A DNA stretch of 64,000 bases from contig JAEZTC010000010.1 of assembly GCA_023421675.1 (NCBI GenBank), forward strand, positions 124,001-188,000. The letters are read 5' to 3'. Shown one piece after another: positions 7,644 to 16,683 of the stretch. The notes under the pieces are model-generated. The model did no database searches and was not told the DNA's origin. It saw only the letters and a program-made list of their open reading frames with translations. Numbering within the stretch: position 1 is the stretch's first letter; every line of letters starts with the position of its first letter. The DNA comes from Bacillota bacterium. Lineage in GTDB: Bacteria; Bacillota; Clostridia; Acetivibrionales; JANLFN01. Both the position numbers and the translations under genes were made by a program.

Positions 7644-8852
7644 ATGAGAAAGAGTTTTGGTCTATTATTTACAATATTCAGGGCATTCACCTTGCTTGTG
7701 ACATTCATACTTGCCGTAATACTTGAGCGTCCAGGCAGTGAAAGACTAACCTACATGGTTTTGATTTTTGCGGCTTTTTTTTCATGGATACACTTAAGGG
7801 AATTAATTGTAGCTAAGAAATATTCTAAATACCTTGTTTATACTTTTATTTTGGATATCCTGCTGCTGTTGCTACTTGATGACAGTTCAAAGTTTGTTGT
7901 TAATTATTACTTTAATATATATTACTTTTTTGTACTTATATCAGCAGGCTTTGTTTTACAGAAAAAGCAAAGGCTTATTATCAGCTTTCTTATAATATGT
8001 GCAGCCTTTGTTAAATATTACAGGCTTATTCAGACTGCATTATCAGATACAAAACCTCTTTATAACATGAACCTGCCATTTGTTTTCTCATACTTAATAT
8101 TTACTTTAGCCGTATTTGTGACAATAGCTGTCTTTTTTAACTATTCAAGAGTGCTGTCAGAGGAAAAATCAAAGCTGGACAAACTTAATAACGAACTAAA
8201 GAATGCGAATGAACTGCTGGAACAAAAAAATGAACTCATAAAGGAATTGACTATTTTTGAAGAACGAAACAGGATTGCCCGTGAAATTCATGACAGTGTA
8301 GGACATAATCTTACCGGACTCATAATGAATCTTGATTTTTGTGAAAAGATTGCTGAGCAAGCACCGGAGAAAGCGAATGAACAGATTGCCTCATGTAAGA
8401 ATATAGCGAAGGAATGTCTTAATGAAATAAGAAAATCGGTACAGGCATTAAAGCCTCAAGCGGTTGAAATGCTTCCTCTGATCAAATCTATTGAAGAACT
8501 GGTAAAAGGTGCCAGACAAAAATTTAATCTTAACGTACATATAGAGGTGTCAGGTGATATTTATAAAACTAAGCCTGAGTTTAATCTTGTAATTTACAGG
8601 ACGGTACAGGAGGCGCTTACCAATTGTGTCAGACATGGTGGGGCTACCAAAGTCAATATTTCAATTGGTTTTGGTGAAGAGAAATTCACTCTTTTTATTA
8701 AGGATAACGGTACCGGGACAAATAAATTAAAGACTGGAAATGGGTTAATGGGAATGACCGAAAGAATAAAGGAATTTGAAGGCAGAATCGGTTTTTATAC
8801 AAGTCAGGGTTTTATGATAAATATATCTGTACCTACCGACAAGATTGTTTAA
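7644..8852 (+). CDS. Sensor histidine kinase, DesK/LiaS type
   Basis: 402-residue membrane sensor. About six hydrophobic segments fill residues 1-165, followed by a coiled coil (EEKSKLDKLNNELKNANELL) and a HisKA_3 dimerisation domain with the phospho-acceptor His216 in REIHDSVGHNLTG. The ATPase domain has TVQEALTNCVRHGGA (N box), DNGTGTN and GNGLMGMTERI. The large N-terminal membrane region and lack of an external loop suggest it senses the membrane state or works with the transporter next door. The ATG at 7644 is chosen because AGGGTGAT precedes it and earlier starts lie in the ackA terminator. The partner regulator starts 16 bp downstream. Confidence 0.88.
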   Translation: MRKSFGLLFTIFRAFTLLVTFILAVILERPGSERLTYMVLIFAAFFSWIHLRELIVAKKYSKYLVYTFILDILLLLLLDDSSKFVVNYYFNIYYFFVLISAGFVLQKKQRLIISFLIICAAFVKYYRLIQTALSDTKPLYNMNLPFVFSYLIFTLAVFVTIAVFFNYSRVLSEEKSKLDKLNNELKNANELLEQKNELIKELTIFEERNRIAREIHDSVGHNLTGLIMNLDFCEKIAEQAPEKANEQIASCKNIAKECLNEIRKSVQALKPQAVEMLPLIKSIEELVKGARQKFNLNVHIEVSGDIYKTKPEFNLVIYRTVQEALTNCVRHGGATKVNISIGFGEEKFTLFIKDNGTGTNKLKTGNGLMGMTERIKEFEGRIGFYTSQGFMINISVPTDKIV

Positions 8853-8868
8853 GAAAGGAGAGATACTA

Positions 8869-9504
8869 TTGAGCAAAATTAGAATAATGATTGCAGATGA
8901 TCAGCCAATAATACGGGATGGCTTAAAGATGATTCTTTCCTTATGTAATGATATGGAGGTCGTTGCAACAGCTCGGGATGGAGAAGAAGCAATTTCTGTT
9001 TCCGGTTCAAATGACATTGATGTTATACTAATGGACATCAGAATGCCTAAAATGGATGGCGTTGCAGCAACAAAGCTGATTAAGGAGAAATATCCCAATA
9101 TAAAAATAATCATCCTTACTACATTTAATGATGATGAATTTATCTTTGAGGCATTAAAAAACGGCGCAAGCAGTTATCTCCTTAAGGATATGTCTTCGGA
9201 AGAGATTTTAAATACAATTAAGGTTATATACAATGGAGGAACGGTATTTCACGGTAATATAGCTACAAGACTGGTGAATGCCTTTAAAAGTACAGATGAT
9301 AAAAGTGCCGGAACTCAGCAGTTGACACAGAGAGAAATAGAGATTTCAAGACTTATTGCTCAAGGACTTTCCAATAAGGAGATTGCATCAAAGATATATA
9401 TAACCGAGGGAACTGTCAAAAACCATATAACGAATATTCTATCAAAGTTGGGCCTTAGCCATAGGACACAAATAGCTCTTTATGTGGTTGAAAATAAGTT
9501 ATAA
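8869..9504 (+). CDS. LuxR/NarL-type response regulator
   Basis: 211 residues. The receiver domain has the acidic pair in IADDQP, phospho-acceptor Asp56 in LMDIRMPKMDG, Thr in ILTTFND and Lys in LLKDMSS. The C-terminal LuxR helix-turn-helix runs from LTQREIEISRLIAQGLSNKE to GTVKNHITNILSKLG. The start is a TTG with AAAGGAGAG upstream. It presumably activates the lipoprotein and ABC genes that follow, in response to the kinase at 7644; that target is inferred from gene order. Confidence 0.93.
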   Translation: MSKIRIMIADDQPIIRDGLKMILSLCNDMEVVATARDGEEAISVSGSNDIDVILMDIRMPKMDGVAATKLIKEKYPNIKIIILTTFNDDEFIFEALKNGASSYLLKDMSSEEILNTIKVIYNGGTVFHGNIATRLVNAFKSTDDKSAGTQQLTQREIEISRLIAQGLSNKEIASKIYITEGTVKNHITNILSKLGLSHRTQIALYVVENKL

Positions 9505-9651
9505 ATAATTTGTATGAAACATGACTAAAGTCATACATAATTCATTACTTTTTCCAGATGCTTATAAAACAGCTTTCACCTATAATTAGGATAACAGCTT
9601 GAATGCAAACATATGTAAGTTGTATTAAAACAAAAACGAAAGGTGATTGAT

Positions 9652-10665
9652 ATGATTAAAAAAATTCTTTTAGCAATTATAACATTAATATTTATGTTAA
9701 CAGCTGTTTCGTGCAGCATTGGTGAAGGGACTACCAAAAAGTACCTTGATGCAATGCAGAAGACTGAAAAGGCTGATTCATACAGGCAAAGCTCCAAGCT
9801 TACATTGAATTTAGATTTGTCAAAGGCTACAGAAAAGACTAAAAAGGATTTGGAAAAATATAAGGATATAACTGTTAATATTGATGAGAGTGTTGATGAT
9901 AAAAATAAAATATCCATGTCAGACCAATTTTTAAAAGCTGGGGATATAAGCTTTAATATCAGACAGTATATTAACGGAGATACCGTATACTTAAAGTTCC
10001 CTGATGACAGTAATAAATATATCAAGATTGATCTTCAGGATAGAATCAATGCAAATGCTGCTAATGAAAAGGTATCAAATGAATTCTACCAGAAAACCTA
10101 TAAAATATGGGAAGACTTTGCAAGAAATGAGCTTATAACTGATGAGGGGGAAGCTATTGAAAATACTGCAGACGGTGATATCAAGGTTACACTTCTTACA
10201 ATAAAACTCACTGATGATAAGGCAAAGGGTGTCTTGGCAAAAATAGCCGATGTGTTGTCAAAAGACGAAGCAATGAAAAAGTCGCTTATGGAAAACCAGA
10301 AAATGTATAACAAATCTAGTACGAAGGATGCTGAGACAAACAAGAAGGTTGAAGAAGTTTTTGACAACCTTCCGCAGTATTTTGAAAAGTATAAGGATAA
10401 GGTAGTTGTTGAAGACCTTAAGCTTACTGCAAAGGTAGACCGTGACTCATATATTATAAGCCAGGTTATTTCAGGAACTATTAGTATAAAGGTTGATGGA
10501 GAGATTAAAGTTAAATTTGAGATGAATAGTGTTAAGTCAGATATAAATACAGGGAAAATAAAGATTAAAATTCCTGATGAAGTAATATCAAATGCTGTAA
10601 AACTGGATGAATCAAACTTTAGTAATCCTGAATACATGAAAAAAATGTTTGGAAACAATAAATGA
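9652..10665 (+). CDS. Exported lipoprotein, possibly DUF6612-like
   Basis: 337 residues with a lipobox ending in Cys21 (AVSC). The mature protein is rich in Lys and Asp, with alternating beta-like stretches (IDESVDDKNKISMSDQ, IDLQDRINANAA) and resembles the LppX/LolA-like lipoproteins often called DUF6612. No catalytic motif is visible. It lies between the two-component system and the ABC exporter, 22 bp before the ATPase gene, so it may be a surface sensor or partner of the pump. The ATG at 9652 follows AAAGGTGAT; an in-frame GTG at 9643 overlaps the ribosome site and is less likely. Confidence 0.7.
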   Translation: MIKKILLAIITLIFMLTAVSCSIGEGTTKKYLDAMQKTEKADSYRQSSKLTLNLDLSKATEKTKKDLEKYKDITVNIDESVDDKNKISMSDQFLKAGDISFNIRQYINGDTVYLKFPDDSNKYIKIDLQDRINANAANEKVSNEFYQKTYKIWEDFARNELITDEGEAIENTADGDIKVTLLTIKLTDDKAKGVLAKIADVLSKDEAMKKSLMENQKMYNKSSTKDAETNKKVEEVFDNLPQYFEKYKDKVVVEDLKLTAKVDRDSYIISQVISGTISIKVDGEIKVKFEMNSVKSDINTGKIKIKIPDEVISNAVKLDESNFSNPEYMKKMFGNNK

Positions 10666-10687
10666 TATTTGGATGGGGGAAATTAAG

Positions 10688-11623
10688 ATGAGTTATATCG
10701 AAGTAAACGGACTTACCAAGAGCTATGGCGGATTGAAAGCAGTGGACGAAGTAAGCTTCAGTGTTGACAAGGGAGAGGTTTTCGGACTCCTTGGTCCAAA
10801 CGGAGCAGGCAAATCAACATTAATATCAATGATTACCACCCTCCTTAAACCCGACAGTGGTAGTATAACAGTTAATGGCTACAAGCTGAATGGGGAAAAC
10901 TCTGAAATCAGGAAGATACTCGGGTTGGTCCCACAGGAGATAGCTTTGTATCCTACTCTGACGGCAAGAGAAAATCTTAACTTTTGGGGAAGAATGTACG
11001 GCCTCAAGGGCTCTCTGCTAAAAGACAGAGTGGAAGAAGCTCTTGAAATTGCAGGACTGAAAGATCGTGAAAAGGATAGGGTTGATTCCTATTCGGGTGG
11101 AATGAAAAGAAGAATAAACATAGCAGCTGCTCTTCTTCACAAGCCTGGTGTATTAATAATGGATGAACCGACCGTCGGAATTGATCCCCAGTCAAGGAAT
11201 CATATACTTGAAACAGTATTAAAGCTTAACAGCGAAGGAATGACTGTTATATATACCAGCCACTACATGGAAGAGGTTGAATTCCTCTGTACAAGGGTTG
11301 CTATTGTCGACCATGGCAAAATTATTGCTTCAGGTACAAAGGAAGAGTTAAGGAAGCTTGTAGGTGATAACGATATACTCAACATTGAACAAACAGGAAT
11401 TAATGATAAGACTATTGAAATGGTTAAAAAGCTTGAGGGCTTGAAAGGTATATCAATGGAGGAAAATAAACTTAAAATTATTACCTCTGATGCTAACACA
11501 ATGCTTGCAAAGGTAATTTCTATCCTTGATTCACAAAAATGTAAAATTCAATCTATAAATCTGGAACAGTCGAATCTTGAAAGTGTATTCCTGCACCTTA
11601 CCGGCAGGGCTTTGAGAGATTAG
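10688..11623 (+). CDS. ABC transporter ATP-binding protein
   Basis: 311 residues. Walker A is GPNGAGKST, the Q-loop VPQEIAL, the signature SYSGGMKRR, Walker B VLIMDEPTVG, and the H-loop Ser/His in IYTSHYMEE. The C-terminal ~80 residues resemble the DrrA/CcmA-type extension of drug or lipid exporters. It powers the two ABC-2 permeases encoded immediately downstream. The ATG at 10688 follows GGGGGA. Confidence 0.95.
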   Translation: MSYIEVNGLTKSYGGLKAVDEVSFSVDKGEVFGLLGPNGAGKSTLISMITTLLKPDSGSITVNGYKLNGENSEIRKILGLVPQEIALYPTLTARENLNFWGRMYGLKGSLLKDRVEEALEIAGLKDREKDRVDSYSGGMKRRINIAAALLHKPGVLIMDEPTVGIDPQSRNHILETVLKLNSEGMTVIYTSHYMEEVEFLCTRVAIVDHGKIIASGTKEELRKLVGDNDILNIEQTGINDKTIEMVKKLEGLKGISMEENKLKIITSDANTMLAKVISILDSQKCKIQSINLEQSNLESVFLHLTGRALRD

Positions 11624-11636
11624 GAGGGGGTCTAAG

Positions 11637-12833
11637 ATGGCATTTTTTATTGCTTTAAAAGATTTACGTATAGTTTTCAGAGATAAAAAAGCCCTTGCAC
11701 TCCTAATACTGATGCCTGCCGTACTTATTTTCATACTTGGCAGTGCACTTGGCGGTGTAATGAATGAGGATTCTTCAGTCAATAAGTTTTCAATTGCGGT
11801 AGTAAACAAGGATGACGGACGAATGTCACAGGTATTTATCAATGATATTCTCAGAAAAGAAATGTCAAAGATGTTCAATACCTTTGTGGTAGATGAAGAT
11901 AAGGCTGATGAAATGCTTAAGGATAAAAGAGTTCCTTCTATTATAATAATCCCTGAGAATTTTTCAAGAGAAGTGGATTTGGGCAAACAAGCGTCTATAG
12001 AAATTAAATCAGGTTTGGAAAACAAAATTGAGACAGGAATCGTAAAATCTGTAGCTGGGGGATTTACTCAAAACCTTTCGATTAATTATGCGGGTGCAAA
12101 TTCAATACTTGAAATTGCTGATAAATATAAAATTCCTTTGAATATTGATAACCAGGGCGGTATTTCAAAAGCAACAATGTTAATGAGTGAACTACAGAAA
12201 AAGATCGGTTCGCAAATGATAAAATTTTCTTCCTCCGATCAGGAGAAGCACAAGACTACATCAGCAATGCAGTACTACGCATCATCAATGCTTGTAATGT
12301 TCATGCTTTTCGGTGCGAACACCGGTACAAAGACAATTGTTGAAGAGAGGGAGAACAAGACTCTTGGCAGAGTAATGAGTACAAGGGTAAACAAGTTATC
12401 TCTTATAACAGGAAAATCTTTTGGACTGATATTTATATGCCTTGCACAAGCATTGGTTCTTATAATATTTACAAGTATAATTTACGGTGTTAATTGGGGC
12501 AGTATCCCCGGAGTTGCTCTTGTAACCCTGTGTTCGGTATTTGCTGCATGTGGTTTTGGAATACTTATAGCCGCAGTATCTAAAACAGCCAAGATGGCTG
12601 ATGGGTTGGGAATGCTTTTTATTCAGTTGTCAACAATGCTGAGCGGTGGCATGGTTCCGTTGCCGTCAGATATGAAGTTCTTATCGCAATGCACTATAAA
12701 TTGGTGGGCGCACCAATCTTTTATAGATCTTATGGTTGGCTCGGGAATTACCGCTGTTCTCCCATTTTGCGGAGTGCTTGTAGCAATAGGTGTTGTACTG
12801 ATGGGTATCGGTGTCGCCAGATTCAGGGTTTAG
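11637..12833 (+). CDS. ABC-2 type permease subunit 1
   Basis: 398 residues: one N-terminal membrane helix (DLRIVFRDKKALALLILMPA), an extracytoplasmic domain of about 150 residues, and five C-terminal helices, the layout of YhaP/DrrB-like ABC-2 permeases with a NatB-like external domain. TKTIVEERENKTLGRVMST is the usual coupling helix region. It starts 13 bp after the ATPase gene with a GGAGGGGG site, and is homologous in layout to the next gene, so the transporter is probably a heterodimer. The substrate is unknown; antibiotics, peptides or lipids are typical. Confidence 0.9.
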   Translation: MAFFIALKDLRIVFRDKKALALLILMPAVLIFILGSALGGVMNEDSSVNKFSIAVVNKDDGRMSQVFINDILRKEMSKMFNTFVVDEDKADEMLKDKRVPSIIIIPENFSREVDLGKQASIEIKSGLENKIETGIVKSVAGGFTQNLSINYAGANSILEIADKYKIPLNIDNQGGISKATMLMSELQKKIGSQMIKFSSSDQEKHKTTSAMQYYASSMLVMFMLFGANTGTKTIVEERENKTLGRVMSTRVNKLSLITGKSFGLIFICLAQALVLIIFTSIIYGVNWGSIPGVALVTLCSVFAACGFGILIAAVSKTAKMADGLGMLFIQLSTMLSGGMVPLPSDMKFLSQCTINWWAHQSFIDLMVGSGITAVLPFCGVLVAIGVVLMGIGVARFRV

Positions 12834-12849
12834 TGGAGGAATAATAATT

Positions 12850-14082
12850 ATGAAAATATTTAGTATAGCAAAATATGACCTTATTAAAATGTTAAGGGAT
12901 AAATCCTCATTTATAGTAATGCTTATCCTTCCAATTGCCTTCACTTTGATATTCGGATCAATGAGCTTCAGCTCGGAAAATGATCCAAGAATAGAAGTGG
13001 GAATATCAAACCTGGATAACAGCCAAATGTCAAAGGCATTAATCGAGGGTGTAAGCAAGGATAAAACTATTAAGCTGGTTGAGATGGATGAGGATAAACT
13101 GTATGACAAGGTAAAAAAGTCGGAAATAGAAATGGGGTTTATAATACCCAATGGCTTTGAACAAAATGTTAAAAGCGGAAAAGCCCCTGAAATAAAGACT
13201 TTAAAATTATCTTCTTCTCAGGATTATGCAGTTATACAATCAATAATATCCAATACCTTTACCTCCATGCAAGTGAAGGAAGGGACTGCTTCTTACTTAA
13301 AAGATAAGTTTGGCGGAATACCGGATTCGGGTCTTAATGAACTGTCTGCAAATCTGGACAGCAGGCTGAAGAGTCCTGCGATAACTGTTAAGGAAACAGT
13401 AGTATCTGGCACTGGTGAAAAGGTAAAATATAATGGAAGTGCAAACATGTCCATTACCGCAATTCTTATGTTTGTTATGTTTACGGTAATACTTGGAGCT
13501 GGTGATATTCTGGAAGAAAGAAAGAACAATACCTGGGGCAGGCTTTCAATTACATCTACAGGAAGAAGCACAATTATACTTGGAAAGGTCTTGGGCAACT
13601 TCCTTAAGGGCTGGATTCAGGTTGCAATACTGATACTTTTCAGCAAGTTCGTTATGGGAGTGGATTGGGGAAATGCATTAATCCCGACATTAATTCTTAT
13701 AAGTGTTTACCTGCTTGCTGTCCTCGGACTTGGAATGTTCCTGTCCTCACTTGTAAAGACACATTCACAGCTTGGTGCTGTTTCTGCAATAGTAATAACT
13801 GCGACAACAATGCTTTCGGGCTGCTATTGGCCGCTTGAAATAGAGCCTGAATTTATGCAGAAGCTTGCGTATCTGTTCCCTCAGTATTGGGCAAATACCG
13901 GACTCACAAAGACTGTAGTGGGAAATGAAGGAATTGGCTCGATTGCCTTACCTGTACTAATATTGCTGGGCATGGGAGTAGTGTACTTTGTATTAAGCAT
14001 TATGACAGGCGGTTTCAAACTTGATACAAAAAAATCTCCGAGAATTTCAAAAGTTAATAAAACCGCTGCTCAGCAAGCTTAA
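12850..14082 (+). CDS. ABC-2 type permease subunit 2
   Basis: 410 residues with the same plan as the preceding permease: a first helix after KYDLIKMLRDKSSF, a ~150-residue external domain, then five helices; GDILEERKNNTWGRLSI marks the coupling region. GGAGG lies 10 bases before the ATG, directly after the stop of subunit 1. It closes the five-gene unit of sensor kinase, regulator, lipoprotein, ATPase and permeases. Confidence 0.9.
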   Translation: MKIFSIAKYDLIKMLRDKSSFIVMLILPIAFTLIFGSMSFSSENDPRIEVGISNLDNSQMSKALIEGVSKDKTIKLVEMDEDKLYDKVKKSEIEMGFIIPNGFEQNVKSGKAPEIKTLKLSSSQDYAVIQSIISNTFTSMQVKEGTASYLKDKFGGIPDSGLNELSANLDSRLKSPAITVKETVVSGTGEKVKYNGSANMSITAILMFVMFTVILGAGDILEERKNNTWGRLSITSTGRSTIILGKVLGNFLKGWIQVAILILFSKFVMGVDWGNALIPTLILISVYLLAVLGLGMFLSSLVKTHSQLGAVSAIVITATTMLSGCYWPLEIEPEFMQKLAYLFPQYWANTGLTKTVVGNEGIGSIALPVLILLGMGVVYFVLSIMTGGFKLDTKKSPRISKVNKTAAQQA

Positions 14083-14167
14083 ACAGAATATGTTATATAT
14101 TAATGAAGAAATGGTTAAATTATTCAGTGTAAAAACTTTGTGAATACTTCAATTGTATACTAATTTG

Positions 14168-14196
14168 TTGACAAAGTTTGCTTAAGTTAGTATAAT
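14168..14196 (+). promoter_or_regulatory. Consensus sigma-A promoter of the DUF177-rpmF unit
   Basis: TTGACA (14168-14173), 17 bp spacer and TATAAT (14191-14196), 32 bp before the start codon. Both hexamers are perfect consensus, fitting a strongly expressed ribosomal gene unit. Confidence 0.85.
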
Positions 14197-14228
14197 ATCA
14201 TTTGTCGGTTTTATAGGGAGTAATATAC

Positions 14229-14726
14229 ATGAAGGTTGATGTAAGAGATCTTTTAAAATCAAACGGTAATTCGCTTGATATAGATTTTGATAATAAAATA
14301 GAATATTTGGATTCGTTAGATCCGGAAATAAGCTTTGAAAAGCCTGTAAATTTCAGCGGAAAAGCTGTTAATATATCAGGGGTTATCAAGCTTGAGGGAG
14401 ATCTTGAAGCCGAATATACAACCAAGTGTATAAGGTGTCTTAAAGACATAACACGGAATATGAACATAAAGATAAGGGAAGATATTCAAAGCCCATCTTC
14501 AGATGTTGAAGCAGAGGCATATACTTATTCCGATAACTATTTCGATCTGGATAAGATCTTAACTGACAATATTATACTAAACCTTCCCATGAAAAATGTA
14601 TGTGAGGATAACTGCAAAGGCTTATGTCCGGTATGTGGAACGGATTTTAATGAAGCTGAATGTGGTTGCAGGGTTGATAATATTGATCCCCGGATGGAAG
14701 CATTAAAAGACTTCTTCAAGGAATAG
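14229..14726 (+). CDS. DUF177 / YceD family protein
   Basis: 165 residues of the YceD family, whose members lie beside rpmF and affect 23S rRNA accumulation. Family traits seen are the CIRCL motif in the middle and the C-terminal zinc-like cluster CEDNCKGLCPVCGTDFNEAECGC, giving several Cys residues that could bind zinc. RpmF follows 65 bp downstream under the same promoter. GGGAG lies before the ATG. Confidence 0.88.
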   Translation: MKVDVRDLLKSNGNSLDIDFDNKIEYLDSLDPEISFEKPVNFSGKAVNISGVIKLEGDLEAEYTTKCIRCLKDITRNMNIKIREDIQSPSSDVEAEAYTYSDNYFDLDKILTDNIILNLPMKNVCEDNCKGLCPVCGTDFNEAECGCRVDNIDPRMEALKDFFKE

Positions 14727-14791
14727 TTAAAAATATAGTATTCAAAATTAACTTTTAAATAAATGATTCCGGTTGCAGGGAGGTGTTACTC

Positions 14792-14974
14792 ATGGCAAAT
14801 CCAAAACGTAAATGGTCTAAAGCAAGAACAGGTAAAAGAAGATCACAATGGAAGCTTTCAGCTCCTAACCTGGCTAAATGCCCACAATGCCACGCATTAA
14901 AGTTACCTCACAGAGTATGTAAAGAATGTGGTTTCTACGATGGCAAGGAAGTTATTAAGGTTGAATCTAAATAA
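14792..14974 (+). CDS. rpmF: 50S ribosomal protein L32
   Basis: 60 residues. The start MANPKRKWSKARTGKRR and the zinc knuckle CPQCHALKLPHRVCKECG (two CxxC pairs) are diagnostic of L32, here the zinc-binding version. The ATG at 14792 follows GGGAGGTG; a GTG at 14783 is inside that ribosome site. A terminator follows, so the usual clostridial extension into fapR-plsX-fab genes is absent here. Confidence 0.97.
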   Translation: MANPKRKWSKARTGKRRSQWKLSAPNLAKCPQCHALKLPHRVCKECGFYDGKEVIKVESK

Positions 14975-14986
14975 AGCCTGAAAGAA

Positions 14987-15013
14987 GGCAGCAGAGTAAC
15001 TGCTGTCTTTTTT
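14987..15013 (+). terminator. Terminator after rpmF
   Basis: GGCAGCAG pairs with CTGCTGTC (one G-U) and is followed by a T-rich run. Confidence 0.75.
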
Positions 15014-15040
15014 ATTTCCAGTACAAAAAGTGTAATAAAC

Positions 15041-15140
15041 GTCGTATTGCGGCGTCACACTGCGGTCTCGAAGTGCTCACATATTAGAAATATGCTCCGT
15101 GCTTCTCGCCTTGTGTTCCTTGCACTACTCGTTTCTTCAG
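15041..15140. repeat. Dispersed ~100-bp intergenic repeat, copy 1
   Basis: About 100 bp aligning without gaps (apart from one base in a loop) to 58342-58440. The core CTCGAAGTGCTCACATAT and GCTTCTCGCCTTGTGT are identical in both. Within it GAAGTGC can pair with GTGCTTC and CATAT with ATATG, forming a hairpin with loop differences between copies. It lies between the rpmF terminator and the DUF512 gene; the rest of this 340-bp gap holds only GC-richer sequence with no open frame that I can support. Confidence 0.7.
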
Positions 15141-15314
15141 CTTTTTTGGTATAAGGCTGACTCTAAAGCTTAGGCTTCCGTGCATTACTTGCATCTGACG
15201 TTTTTTGGGGTTAGGGTGTTTTTTGTTTTATAGGGTGAAATTCTAATATGTAATATACTTTTTATTTTAGTAAATATATAATATGTATTGAAGTTTGGTA
15301 GTGGAGGATTGTTG

Positions 15315-16640
15315 GTGAGAAAGAATCGGATGACTGTGCAAAACGTCATAGCTGGGAGTATTGCCGAAGAAGCAGGAATTGAAATAGGTGATGTCCTTCT
15401 TTCAATAAATGGTGAAAATATTGAAGACGTTTTTGACTACAGATTTCTGATGACTGATGAAGTACTGGTACTTGAGATTGAGAAGGGCGACGGTGAAATC
15501 TGGGACATAGATATAGAAAAAGATCAATATGAAGACCTTGGAATTGATTTTGAAAATCCGCTTATGGATGAAATGAAAAGCTGTAGCAACAAATGTATAT
15601 TTTGTTTTATTGATCAGCTTCCTAAGAATATGCGTCAAACCCTTTATTTTAAAGACGATGATTCCAGGATGTCCTTTCTCGCAGGGAACTATGTTACCCT
15701 GACAAACATGAAAGACGAAGAAATAGACAGAATAATCAGATATAGAATGTCTCCCATTAACGTTTCTGTACATACAACAAATCCTAAACTAAGAACATTC
15801 ATGCTGAACAATAAGTTCGCAGGTAATGTTATGGATAGAATAAAAAAGCTGGTTGAGGCTGGGATAGAAGTTAATTGCCAGATTGTTTTGTGCAGGGGAA
15901 TAAACGATGAAAGTGAACTTGATAAGTCTATAAATGAACTTGCTGAAATGTATCCTGGAGTTAAAAGTATTTCAGTTGTGCCGGTAGGTATTACAAGACA
16001 CAGAGATGGTCTATTTGAACTGCAGCCATATGATAGTGAAAGTTCAGATAAAGTAATCAGTCAGGTTGAAAAGTTGCAGGAAAGCTTTGTTAAAAACCAT
16101 GATTCAAGAATAGTGTACCTGGCAGATGAGTTTTATATAATGGCAAACAGGGCAATTCCCGACTATAAAGATTATGAGGACTTCCCACAGATAGAAAACG
16201 GGGTAGGATTGATTTCTATGCTGTTGCATGAGTTTTATGAGTATCTTGAAGGAATTGTTCCTTATAAGACTGAAAAAAGGACAGTTTCGATTGCTACTGG
16301 TGTTTCTCCATATAAATACATAAAAGAAATGACCACTGTGCTTGAAAATAAATTTGATGGTCTCAAAGTTAATATATATGAAATAAAAAACAACTATTTT
16401 GGAAAAAATGTAACGGTAACAGGCTTACTTACCGGAATTGATCTTATAGAGCAGTTAAAGGGAAAGGAACTTGGTACAGAGCTTCTTATTTCAAGAAGTA
16501 TGCTTAAGGCAGATGAGGACATTCTTCTTGATGACTATTCCCTCAAAATGCTTGAGGAAGCAATAAATATTAAAATTACTGTAGTAGAGAATGATGGAAA
16601 AGATTTTATAGAGAAAATTCTAAAAAATAATGAGAATTAG
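15315..16640 (+). CDS. PDZ and DUF512 radical-SAM-like protein
   Basis: 441 residues. An N-terminal PDZ-like segment (NVIAGSIAEEAGIEIGDVLLSINGE) is followed by a radical-SAM-like region with CSNKCIFCFIDQLP (CX3CX2C) and a C-terminal DUF512 domain. This family is conserved in clostridia and usually lies immediately before der, as here (43 bp). Its function is not established. The GTG at 15315 is chosen because GGAGG sits seven bases before it; earlier in-frame TTG codons lie over or before that site. Confidence 0.88.
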   Translation: MRKNRMTVQNVIAGSIAEEAGIEIGDVLLSINGENIEDVFDYRFLMTDEVLVLEIEKGDGEIWDIDIEKDQYEDLGIDFENPLMDEMKSCSNKCIFCFIDQLPKNMRQTLYFKDDDSRMSFLAGNYVTLTNMKDEEIDRIIRYRMSPINVSVHTTNPKLRTFMLNNKFAGNVMDRIKKLVEAGIEVNCQIVLCRGINDESELDKSINELAEMYPGVKSISVVPVGITRHRDGLFELQPYDSESSDKVISQVEKLQESFVKNHDSRIVYLADEFYIMANRAIPDYKDYEDFPQIENGVGLISMLLHEFYEYLEGIVPYKTEKRTVSIATGVSPYKYIKEMTTVLENKFDGLKVNIYEIKNNYFGKNVTVTGLLTGIDLIEQLKGKELGTELLISRSMLKADEDILLDDYSLKMLEEAINIKITVVENDGKDFIEKILKNNEN

Positions 16641-16683
16641 CAATTAATATGATAATCTATTGAATAGACTAGAGGTGATATAT

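Noticed and set aside
10098..10658. Long open frame on the minus strand inside the lipoprotein gene
   Set aside because: It is a shadow of the + strand gene; it has low-complexity Ser/Phe composition and no ribosome site.
15170..15215. A second partial copy of the dispersed repeat right after copy 1 (TCCGTGCATTACTTGCATC)
   Set aside because: Similarity is limited to a few short words and could be chance.
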